Assembly (NCBI GenBank): GCA_039720395.1
Contig: CM077831.1
Location: 3,266,003-3,330,002 of the forward strand
Direction: 5' to 3'
Origin: Liquidambar formosana
Lineage: Eukaryota > Streptophyta > Magnoliopsida > Saxifragales > Altingiaceae
Length of the DNA: 64,000 bases
This document shows, piece by piece, positions 1-9,113 of the stretch. Every line of letters starts with the position of its first letter. The stretch's first letter is position 1. Position numbers and translations under genes: made by a program. Below the pieces are notes generated by a model, which was not told the DNA's origin, made no database searches, and saw nothing but the letters and a program-made list of their open reading frames with translations.

Positions 1-643
1 CAAGAAGCCACATCTGCAGTAGAATGGGGCTCCCTCCTAATGGGGCTTGTGGGTTATCATGAACTTTGTCCAAACTATTGAGGGTTTCAGCTAGCACCAT
101 GGGAATCAGGTTGTTATGTTCAAGAAGAAAAGGGATCAGTTCACAAATTTGAATAGGGACATAGAGAGTCCCCGTGGAGATAAGGAAGCGACCAACCAAG
201 CAGAAAGCAAGAGCATGTTGAGTAGGAAGGTTGAAATCCAAGGTACCTTTGCTATCATGAGCCAAGAAGAAAGTTGCTATTTCCTTGAGATTCACCTCAT
301 GATCCTTCACAAATATGGAGGCCTCTTGTTGAGAAATCCCAAGGAAGTTGGAGAAGGAAATTAAGTAACTTGAGCGTGGAGTAGGAAGGATGAAAGGTCC
401 TACAGGTGAAACTCCATACAAAGCGCAGAACTCTTCCATTGTTGGGCATAGTTCTTCATAGTTGAAGAGGAATACATGAAGTTGGGGATCCCAAAAATAT
501 GTAGCAGCAATAAGAAGAGTGGTTTCAAGCTTCACATGCATCAAAGAAAACAATGGATCCAAGCAGTAGCGCTTGAACTCCTTCCTTGCCTCCGCACTCA
601 TAACCTTTAGAAAATCACTCAAGAGCTTGTCTAGGGCTTCCAT
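1..643 (-). CDS. DUF7745-like protein, antisense gene of element A (5' part, runs off the window)
   Basis: The ATG is at 643-641 and the frame stays open to base 1. The product begins MEALDKLLSDFLKVMSAEAR and is closely similar along its whole visible length to the antisense gene of element D at 53925. Shared blocks include YFWDPQ, FNYEELCPTMEEF and PIQIC. This looks like the plant DUF7745 family seen near Tat-type retroelements; its biochemical role is not known to me. A TATA-like box on the minus strand (692-699) lies about 50 nt upstream of the ATG, and a GC-rich palindrome lies at 787-866. The same promoter layout precedes the D copy. The gene runs opposite to the element. No break is visible in the part shown. 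Confidence 0.8.
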   Translation of the reverse strand, partial: MEALDKLLSDFLKVMSAEARKEFKRYCLDPLFSLMHVKLETTLLIAATYFWDPQLHVFLFNYEELCPTMEEFCALYGVSPVGPFILPTPRSSYLISFSNFLGISQQEASIFVKDHEVNLKEIATFFLAHDSKGTLDFNLPTQHALAFCLVGRFLISTGTLYVPIQICELIPFLLEHNNLIPMVLAETLNSLDKVHDNPQAPLGGSPILLQMWLL

Positions 644-691
644 AACTTGCTCTCAATGAATGTTAGTAGGGTTTGAGACCCCTTGGATGTG

Positions 692-699
692 CTTTTATA
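692..699 (-). promoter_or_regulatory. TATA box of the antisense DUF7745-like gene of A
   Basis: TATAAAAG on the minus strand, about 50 nt before the ATG at 643. The D copy has TATAAAAA at the same distance (53869-53876). Both are preceded by a conserved GGAAACTTCCTATT block. Confidence 0.6.
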
Positions 700-786
700 G
701 GAAAAAATTCGGAAATCCGTGTTTTGGAAGGTGGAATCCCGTCAAAATAGGAAGTTTCCTAAAATCAGGCGAAACACCGCTTCGGG

Positions 787-866
787 CTCGGGTGACCACC
801 CAGGCCTGGGCGGCTAGCCACCTGGGCCCAGGCGGCTAGCCGCCCAGCCCCAGGTGGTCACCCGAG
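787..866. repeat. GC-rich nested palindrome, copy 1
   Basis: Outer arms CTCGGGTGACCACC and its complement enclose an inner GGCGGCTAGCC-type palindrome. It stands out sharply from AT-rich surroundings and sits about 145 nt upstream of the antisense DUF7745-like gene. Five related copies are at 4085, 6302, 26984, 36787 and 53724. Confidence 0.85.
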
Positions 867-1120
867 GCCGTCGTCTTGTTTCGCCCATTTTTGCCTTGTC
901 ATGCCTTCGTTTGGCCCTTTGGTGATGTTTTGACCTTTTTGTGCTTGATTTAAGCCCATTTTTCACACAATACAAGATCATATCATTGCAATAAAGTTCG
1001 AACATAGATTCATCAAGTATCCATAATAAAGGTTCGAGGTTGGGAATTGAAATTCCTAATTAATACATAACAAGATAGATAGAAAGACTCCAAACATTCC
1101 TAACAAGAGGTGAGTGAAAC
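867..1120. other. Spacer between the two antisense genes of A
   Basis: This holds the likely 3' end of the PMD gene, whose stop is at 1123-1121, and far-upstream sequence of the DUF7745-like gene. The short open frame on the minus strand here reads through the palindrome and is not supported as a gene. Confidence 0.5.
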
Positions 1121-3787
1121 TCAATGATTTCCCGTGGGCCTTCTCTTTCGACTTGGCCCCGCTCCATCATGCCCTGCACGAGGCGCTCTAGGAGGGGGCA
1201 TATCCTGTGGTGGATTAGATGATGATGCCTGTTGCAAACAAAGATAATGAGTTAGGAGGGTAATGGTGCCAATCCTAGTTGAAAGTTAATGAGATGATCA
1301 CTCACTTGGGGATTTAAGCGTGCTTCCAGAACTGAGTTCTCTAAACTCATTCGCACAAGATCCCTCCTCAATCCTTCATTGAGTTCGATGCATTCCTGGG
1401 CATACTCCCGTGGAACCTAGGAGAATATGAACATGGTTAACAATAATGAAAGAATCCAATTTCAAGAAGATAAGAGTTTAGAACTCACATTCTCATAATA
1501 TGGATCGATCTTGGGATATTCATCGAATGGTGGATGGGTAATGTCAGTCTTCACAAATTTTGTCCCACTGCACAAGTTCACATACCAATTTAGTTGTGGA
1601 AGGGGTGGAGGTTGATTTCCTTCAAGGTCCTCATCCTCGTCATTGTAAGTCATCCCAGTGGCAGATCCAACTGTGGAGCTGTGTCCCCTTGCCCGTCGGC
1701 CCTGAAATTCAAATACTTGTCAAATGGAGTCTTTCTTATAATCTTAAAAAAGAGTTTAAGAGTGTGGGGAGCTCACCCCTTGAGGTGGGAGACCAGTGAC
1801 CCTAGGATTCATCAGATATTGTCGATAGAAGGCAGTGTATTCTATGCGAGGGGAGGTGAATCCCTCAGCATCCCAACCCCTCAAAGCTTCTTCTAGTTCA
1901 TCCCCCACCAAGTGGCTAGTGTGCCTCATGTTCTCTGGTGGCATGGAAGGTGTCACAGCTGCATTCATATTTCCATGGACTTGTCTCAGGACTCGCTCCC
2001 CAAGATACCAGCATCTACCTGTGGGGCCTTCAAAAAGGACCCTTTTGCTTGTCAACTCCAAACAAGAGGAGTACTTCTCGGGAAGCCTATGCTCCCACAA
2101 CCTCCATGGATCCCATTCCACCTGTTGAGTTTGAAATGAGAAATGAAAAAAGAAAGATAAAAAAGATAAAGTGAAAGAAAGATTCTACCATATCAGCAGT
2201 CAAGCTGGCAAGATATGCCCTTGCATGGGCATAATCGTGTCGATTGGAGGCTCTTGTAGCCAAGCAAGATGGAGCATAATTCTGAAGGATGGGCCATGAC
2301 ATGGCATCACTAGCAAGAGTTGGGCGACACATGTTCAGATACTCGTAGTACCATATCTGGGGAAAACCAAAAAAATATATATAGATGAAATCATGTGTGT
2401 GTTAAGTTTCGGGAAATAATAGAGAATTGAATGTTCTTTGTTACCTCCCAAACGAAAGGAAGTCCCCCAAAGTTCTTTGCAACTCCTCGGGACATGTCAG
2501 TCATGGAGCGATACATGTTTGCGAAAGCAGCTCCACCCCAATTGTATCTCCCAATTTTGTTCACATCTTCCATGCTAGCTAGCAACTCAAGTCGAGCCAT
2601 GTCATTGGTGCCCGCAAAGAAGGTGCATGAAATCATGTAGAGCAAGAAAGCTCTCACAATGTATTTGGGATCCATCCCCTCACTCTCTTCTTCAGTGGCA
2701 AAGGTGTTGTAGAGCCAAGTACGGCGCACACCTTTTGGGCTTAGTTCCGCTTCAACCCCGAGTAGAGCTACTATGTAGTTCTGGTCCATGTTGGCTTGTT
2801 CGTAGTATTCCAAGCGCTTGCCTTTCAAGCTCAACCCAGTTATCATGGTGAAATCCTTAGGAGTCATGGTCATCTCCCCGAAGCTAAAATGGAAAGTGTT
2901 GGTGGTGTCCCACCATAGCTCTGTCAAGGCAAATAATGCCTGCCTATCCCATTGCTCGTTCCATAGAGCATCTAGGAAGGGCTCAAAACCCGCCTTCTTT
3001 ATTATCTTGCGAGCACGTGGTTGGGCATGATTCATATGCCTCCACCAAGAGATGAGCCCCTTTATTGATGTCCTTGTACGGAGACTTTGGAAGTTGGGCT
3101 ATGTCAAAGGATTGTGCATTGAGTTAGCATTGAAAACATAGAGATATTGGGCATACATTGGTAATTGATTTCAAATGGTTTTCCAAAAAGTTTTAAAATA
3201 TGGGTTTTGATTCATGAAATGAATTAGGAATGAATGCCCATGACTTTGTGTATTCAAATTCATTGATTTTGTAAGGATTGAACATGGTTTTGCCTTTCGG
3301 GCATTTTATCGAACACTTGGTGTGTGACTTATTTTCAAGCAATGTAATGAAAGATTTTGTATCTCAAATCCTTGCCAAGACCATATGACTTGGTTCTACA
3401 ATGCAAACCAATTGATTTTTCAAGAATTAAACATGTTTTTGTCTCTTTGGCATTTTATCAAACACTTGGTGGGCATCTTTTCTCAAGCATTGGGAAACAA
3501 GCTTTTTACACATTCAATCCTTGCCAAATCAATGAACTTGGCTTAACAATGATAGAAACAATCAAAAAAAGATCATGGGAATGCATTTTATCCATTAGAA
3601 ATCAAGATTTCAAGATAAACATGTTAAGTTGGGAAGAACTAACCTCATGTTGGGAATGGAGGTATGAGAGATGCTTCTTAGGTTCAAGCAACACCTTGTC
3701 TTGGGATTCATCATAGATTGGTGCCTTGTATGTGTTCTTGATCACATAGTATGGATACTTGATGTTGGAATCATCACTAGAAGCCAT
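1121..3787 (-). CDS. Plant mobile domain (PMD) protein, seven-exon antisense gene of element A
   Basis: I read seven exons on the minus strand: 3787-3644, 3098-2445, 2356-2189, 2121-1777, 1701-1489, 1416-1306 and 1228-1121. Introns are 545, 88, 67, 75, 72 and 77 nt, all GT-AG and all phase 0, giving about 580 codons with no stop. Exon 2 carries the plant mobile (aminotransferase-like) domain core, with WWDTTNTFHFSFGEMTMT then TMITGLSLKGKRLEYY; exons 3 and 4 continue the domain. The C-terminus is basic (PSRKRRP), possibly a nuclear signal. Some PMD proteins are known to act in gene silencing and genome stability, and others are carried by transposons; this one's function is unknown. It runs opposite to the element, so its introns are not removed from the genomic RNA. 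The start of exon 2 is the least certain junction. Confidence 0.85.
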
Positions 3788-4084
3788 TGTTGATGGTTGA
3801 GCTTGTATGTAAGAAAAATGGGTTTGATAAGAAAGATGATGAATTTGATCTTGCAACTTGATGATTGATGCTTGTTTTTGTTGTTGAATGACTTGTTCTT
3901 GATGCTATTTCATGCACACAACTTGAATTGCAAGAGAAACTTTGATTGAGAATGTGTTTGTGAGTGTTTGGAGAAGATGGAATGAGTTTCTAGAGAGAGA
4001 AACTCTCAATTTTCGAAATTGGGTGAGTGTGAGCACAAATGGGGAGTCAAGGGTTTAAAAACCCAGAATTTTGAGGACCCTAGC
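3788..4084. promoter_or_regulatory. Presumed promoter and 5' UTR of the PMD gene
   Basis: AT-rich sequence between the PMD start codon and the GC-rich palindrome. No convincing TATA box was found. The minus-strand frame is open upstream of the chosen ATG to 3856, but it contains only low-complexity H/Q/S residues. Confidence 0.35.
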
Positions 4085-4162
4085 CTCGGGTAACCGCCCA
4101 GCATGGGGCGGCAAGCCGCCTGGGCTTGGGCGGCAAGCCACCAGCAGCCAGGTGGTCACCCC
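4085..4162. repeat. GC-rich nested palindrome, copy 2 (diverged)
   Basis: Begins CTCGGGTAACCGCCC and ends near GGTGGTCACC, with inner GGCGGCAAGCCGCC. It lies about 300 nt upstream of the PMD ATG, so both antisense genes of A have such a palindrome upstream. Confidence 0.75.
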
Positions 4163-4339
4163 CCCTTACTCGCTCCGTTGCGCTCATTTGGCTTTTGCTC
4201 GCCTATTCGCGCTTTTGAACCTTCTTTGAGATGCATTATCAAGCTTGTTTTGAGTTGAAAAATGAATAAATATCTTGACTTTGTTTGACATGAAATGTTT
4301 TTGAAATGGATTACATTGGTTGCCCTTGTGTGGGCATGG

Positions 4340-5450
4340 CATGCTAGTAGGGGTGAACAACCCTCTCTATGCATATGGTTTTGGTTGTTAGGGATGAATT
4401 CCCTCCTATGTCACTATGATTTGTTGTCATTTGGGATAAAGATACCTTCCCTATATGCATGTGAATGATTGCTTTCATGAGATAATTGTGTCTCCTATAT
4501 GAGTTGGTGTTTGAGTTGAGGCATGAATAGCCTCCATGTGAGATGACTTGGTGAACTTGTTGTGTGTTGGTGAGTAGAAGCTTACCTTTGTCTTGATGAC
4601 TTAGTGAGAGAAAGATGAAATCTTTCTCATGATTACATGCTTACCTTGATGACTTGAAAGATGCAATCTTTCCCATGATTTATGTTGGCCTTGATGGTTT
4701 GATTATGAGAAGGACGCGATCTTTCTCATGCTATGTGTTCACCTTGAGAGTTTGATATGAGAAGGATGCAATCTTTCTCATGTCACATGTTTACCTTGAT
4801 AACTTGAAAGATGCGATCTTTCCCAATGGTATATGTGTTTACCCTGATTGAAGGTTGTGACCTTCTTCGTACTATGTGTCTACCTCAACAATTGAATGAT
4901 AACCCTGATGGTTTGAATATGAGAAGGATGTATCTTTCTCATGTTTTGAGATAGCCTTGATGGCTTCCTGTGGTATGTGTTTACCTTGATTGATTTGAGC
5001 AAGAGAAGGACGTGATCTTTCTCGTGTTATGTGATTTACCTTGATATTTGAATGATAACCTTGATGGTTTGAATATGAGAAGGATGTATCTTTCTCATAT
5101 TTTGGGATAGCCTTGATGGCATGGTGTTACCTCGTACTATTCGCCGGTTGTCACTGGCATAGTATGGGAAGACCTTTCATCGAACGAAGTTCGGTGTAAG
5201 CTATAGATACCTCGTATTATTCACCAGTTGTCACTGGTGTAGTATGGGAAGACCTTTCATCGAACGAAGTTCGGTGTAAGCTATAGATACCTCGTATTAT
5301 TCACCAGTTGTCACTGGTGTAGTATGAGAAGACCTTTCATCGAACGAAGTTCGATGTAAGCTGTGGATACCTCATCTTGTCCCCCAGTTAAAACTGGTAT
5401 ACAGTATGAGAAGAGTTCTGTAGAACTTATGAAGAGTACCTTTGTGCCTG
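4340..5450 (+). repeat. Hairpin-rich repeat array of element A
   Basis: A run of short imperfect inverted repeats. Examples are GAGGC-atgaata-GCCTC, GAAAGAT-GCA-ATCTTTC, GAGAAGGAT-GT-ATCTTTCTC and GAAGGT-TGTG-ACCTTC. From 5131 a more regular 80-bp tandem repeat takes over, with starts at 5131, 5211, 5291 and 5371. No coding capacity is evident. It occupies the same slot before the 3' LTR as the arrays of A2 and D. Confidence 0.8.
5131..5450 (+). repeat. 80-bp tandem repeat, about four units
   Basis: Unit starts are exactly 80 bp apart. Each unit contains a stem such as CACCAGT-TGTC-ACTGGTG flanked by ATTAT/GTAGT extensions, and a second stem CGAAC-GAA-GTTCG. The first unit has GCCGGT/ACTGGC instead, still pairable with one wobble; the last has CCAGT-TAAA-ACTGG. 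Confidence 0.85.
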
Positions 5451-5582
5451 TGTATGATGAATTCGAAGAATTCAATGATATGATCACTCTCTTTTCCCCA
5501 GTGGGTCTTGACAAAGTCAATTCCTTAGGCAAAAATGGGTTGTTCTTTTGGTCATTGGCTTGCAAGTGAAACTTGCTCACCA

Positions 5583-5594
5583 ATGAGGGGCTTC
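5583..5594 (+). promoter_or_regulatory. Polypurine tract of element A
   Basis: ATGAGGGG then CTTC, immediately before the LTR start TGTCAC. The same AATGAGGGGCTTC precedes the 3' LTRs of A2 and D, so this is the likely plus-strand primer site. The purine run stops four bases before the LTR, which is unusual. Confidence 0.6.
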
Positions 5595-6301
5595 TGTCAC
5601 ACCCCATTTTTGTCACCTTAGCTAGGGTTTGTCATTGCATGTGTCTTTTTGTTTCCTTTTTGAGTCTAGTCTTTTGCATTGAGTTTCTAGGGTCCTAAGG
5701 ATGGTGTCTATGAATTTTGGTTCGATTTGGAGTTGATCTCGAGGGTTAATTAGAACTTTTGTGACTTGAGGGGCATAATCGTCTTTTTGGTCACAAACTT
5801 TCCATTTGACCTTGAAATGATCTCCAAGTTGCCAATTGAAGTTCATATGGTTGTATTTGAGGTATTTATGGGATCAATTCGATGAATTGAAGGTTCGGGA
5901 TTAGAATGGCTCAGCAAGGCTCAGGTTGGCTAAAAGACCTACTTCGGGTTAGCTCGAATTGGTTCATGATTTTCACTCTATGACTACTCATTTGACCTTG
6001 ATTGGTCTTAATTTCATCCCCAAATGTGTTTAGGGAGGTTGAATTTCGAATTGGAAAGCATTCGGTGCGACCCCATGTGCATACCTAGCTAAGCGATGGT
6101 GAGGCATAGCGGTTAACCACCTTTGTAGGACCCAACCATGCAGCCATGGCTAGGGTTTCTTGCCCTCAAGTGACTCAAATTACATTCCCCTTCGAAACAC
6201 GGTCGTTTTGGCTTTCGTTTCGTCAAAATCGGAATTCATTTGGGCCCTGAAACACATTTGGAAGCCGAAAGGGTTCAAAAATGGGCTGAGGATGACATGG
6301 C

Positions 6302-6381
6302 CTCGGGTGACCACCCAGGCCTGGGCGGCTAGCCGCCTGGGCCCAGGCTGCTAGCCGCCCAGCCCCAGGTGGTCACCCGAG
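6302..6381. repeat. GC-rich nested palindrome, copy 3 (in U3)
   Basis: Arms CTCGGGTGACCACC and GGTGGTCACCCGAG around GGCGGCTAGCCGCC. It lies about 190 nt upstream of the LTR TATA box. Confidence 0.85.
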
Positions 6382-6568
6382 CCACTTTCCTATTTTGAGC
6401 CTTGACGCGGCTCTTTCCCTATTTCCTCGGATTTGCTCGCCTTTAGCCGCCATTGAACCCTAATTTCAGCCCTTTTTGACCTACTTGAGCCCCAAGGTAA
6501 CCTCTAAGAGCCCTTGGATCAATCCCTAGGGTTTTAATCCCAACCATTGAGGGTTTTCCCTCAATCCC

Positions 6569-6575
6569 TATAAAT
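6569..6575 (+). promoter_or_regulatory. LTR TATA box of A
   Basis: CCCTATAAATACCCCC in the LTR. The same block occurs in both A2 LTRs (27272 and 37075). It likely sets the start of the genomic RNA. Confidence 0.65.
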
Positions 6576-8605
6576 ACCCCCCTTATATTTCAGCAATGGG
6601 GGAGACTTTGGAGGCACTTGGAGGGAATTTCTGAAGTATGAGACTTGGAGGCTATGGCAGCCATCCTTAGGGTAGTTTAACCTAAACTTTGAGTGAGAGA
6701 GTGAGAGAGAGAGCTTGAAGGAAGGCTGGAGCATTGCTTGAAGGCTTGAAGGAGTTTGTTTCCAGCAGCACACAAGAGGAGGAGGACTCTCTACAGCAGC
6801 CACAAAAGGTATACCCCTCCCCCTTTCTCTCTTTCATTCAAACTAGGGTTTCTTGCATAGCTTTGCATTACTTCATGTTAAAAGCTTATCGTTTTATCAT
6901 GTGTTGATGCTTCTAATGCTTAGAATACATGATTAGGATATTGTTTATGGCTGGTTTTGCATGATATAATGCCATTCTATGTGGTTTTATGAGTGTTGGT
7001 GTTTTTAGGGTTTCTTAGAGTCTTTTCTAGGGTTTTGCATTGAATAGTCACTATTTTATGCTAAAGCTTGTGTTTTTATTGTGTTTTGCTATTTCTATTA
7101 GTATGTATGCATGCTTAGGATCATGTTTGTGGGCTGTTTAGTATGCTAGGATGCCATTCCATACGATTTACTGCATGTTTGGGACTTTAGGGTTTCTTAG
7201 GTGCTGAAAATGGTTTTCTGCATGAAATGACTCCTTTGCATATTAAAGCTTGTGTTTTTATTGTGTTTTGCTATTATGTATGCATGTTTAGGATCATGTT
7301 TGTGGGCTGTTTAGTACGCTAGGATGCTATTCCATGTGATTTACTGCATGTTTAGGATTCTAGGGTTTCCTTAGTGCTGAAATTGAGTTTAGAATAGCTA
7401 TATTTCATGTGCAAGCTTGTATTTTTCTCATGTGTGGATGCTTCTATTGATTAATATGCATGATTAGCATGATGTCTATGATGGGCTTTGCATGATTTAA
7501 AGTTATTCAATGTGTTTTTTAGCACAATTGTGATTCTAGGGTTTTTATCATCCTTGTGTGAGTTTAGTTGCATATAGCATGATAGCTTAGGGTTTTTCTT
7601 TGTGTTTTCTTCATAGTTGATATATATGTGCTGCATATTTGATAACTATGATATTTCTAGCATTCATCTAGGTGATTTTAGGGTTTTTTGCATGTCATTG
7701 CATGTAGGGTTGAATTAGGGTTTTAGTTAGCTTATGATTCATGTTGTTGCATGACTTGTGGTTGATTTTAAACCTTATTTCAATTCTGTCCAGATCTGTT
7801 ATTTATCTTTGATATGATATTTTGGGCATGTGTTAGCCCATGTATGGGCATGATAATGGCTTGATTTGGAATCTAGCTTGTTTGGTTGGCATTTTTGGTA
7901 TGTTTTGCATGGAAATTGCAGGTGCTTTGACAGGTACAACAGGTGCAACTACCCCACCAATGTGGGGTGGTTATTTTGGCTATTGTGAGATGAAATCTTA
8001 CAAATAAGGTAATTACCCTATGCAATAGGGTGGTTACTTTGACAGGTTGCTTTTGCTTAAGGTAAGTAGGGTGTGAGGGTGCCCCAATTCACCCTTCTTT
8101 CCTTCCTTTGAAACTTTCCCTTTCTCCCCCCCCTAGGGTTGTTTCCTAATAGAGGGGTATGGTAGATTCTATAGTTTCCTTTCAATAAAGAATACCTTTT
8201 AAATCAAAGTTTCCATCTTTTATCAAAATTCCATATTTTACCAAAAATCTTTTGAGAATCATTTATTTTGGAAACTTACCATGTTTTACTTAAAAGGAAA
8301 CTTAGGGTTTACCATAGGCCTTGATTAGGTTATAACCCTATTCCTTTTCGAACTACGTGGACTTTGATCCATGTATTTCCATACATGGTACGTAGGCGCT
8401 CTTCGTGATGTTCAAGTCCGCCCTAGGATACTAAGTATCCTAGGTTTTCTCCTCTCCCTCTTTCTTTTTCTGTTTTTCTTTGATTTACTTGGTTATATGG
8501 ATGAATGAATGAATGATATGCATGCTGTCTTGTGATGATAATTGTTGATTTGTGTGTGATTAAGACTTTGATTTAGCCCAATTAAATTAAGAGACCGTTT
8601 AGGGC

Positions 8606-8647
8606 GATATGGGTGCCTATAGGCTTTGCCTAGAACCTTCCCATATC
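8606..8647 (+). other. Conserved R/U5 stem-loop of element A
   Basis: GATATGGG (8606-8613) pairs with CCCATATC (8640-8647) and encloses GCCTATAGGC and TAGGCTTTGCCTA. The D LTRs have GACATGGG/CCCATGTC at the same place, a compensatory change. Confidence 0.6.
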
Positions 8648-8859
8648 GTAACTTAGCCTCCGAATCCCTGATTTCTCTGGTTTCCAAAAGATCATTTGCC
8701 TTTCCATTTTTAAATATGGAGTCAATCTTTTGTTTTCCTAAAACAAAACTGTTTTTTAGGGTTTTCCTTATTTCCTTTAAAAAATAAGGTGGCGACTCCT
8801 TTTCCTTTTTCAAACCTAAAACGCCCCGTGGGCCCTCAACTCGCTTTTCGGGGTCCACA

Positions 8860-9113
8860 GTCCTTAATGAGGTGAATAGTCATTTACAAAAAACCCTTCT
8901 GTTATAGTTATAGGTTACAATTGTATCCTTCCTTCAACACAATGTCTCCAATTGAACTAATAGGACATGGAAGTCTGTCAAGTCCCTAGTTCAATTACTT
9001 TATACTCATTCATAGATATCAACTCATTGATGAACTCATGGAAACTCTTTTCCACATTCATCCTACCATGGCCATGGATTTAATGAGTTATATTATGAAT
9101 GCTATATGAGACA
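8860..9113 (-). mobile_element. Copia C', 3' LTR fragment (left of the C insertion)
   Basis: Reverse complement of bases 9773-10025 of the C LTR. It is cut on the left by element A and on the right by element C. The last five bases, AGACA, are the target duplication of C. Confidence 0.9.
9109..9113. repeat. Target-site duplication of C (AGACA)
   Basis: AGACA flanks C on the left here and on the right at 18807-18811. It corresponds to one site in the C' LTR. Confidence 0.9.

Larger units (their letters stand above)
1..8859 (+). mobile_element. Element A: Ty3/gypsy (Tat/Ogre-type) retrotransposon, 3' part
   Basis: This is the right-hand part of a plus-strand gypsy element. In order it holds two antisense genes (DUF7745-like 1-643, plant mobile domain 1121-3787), a hairpin-rich array (about 4340-5450), a purine tract at 5583-5590 and a 3' LTR at 5595-8859. 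The LTR starts TGTCACACCCC and ends GGGGTCCACA, as in A2. The right flank GTCCT (8860-8864) continues the 3' LTR of the minus-strand copia C', so A is inserted there; its 5' LTR and gag-pol should lie left of the window. The arrangement is the same as in element D except that A carries an extra PMD gene between the DUF7745 gene and the array. Confidence 0.85.
5595..8859 (+). repeat. 3' LTR of element A (3265 bp)
   Basis: TG...CA boundaries match those of the A2 LTRs. The U3 part contains a GC-rich palindrome (6302-6381) and a TATA box (6569). The R/U5 part contains several self-complementary blocks (about 8360-8650) and a PBS-like 10-mer (8790-8799). Short frames in both directions inside it are not coding. 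Confidence 0.85.
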
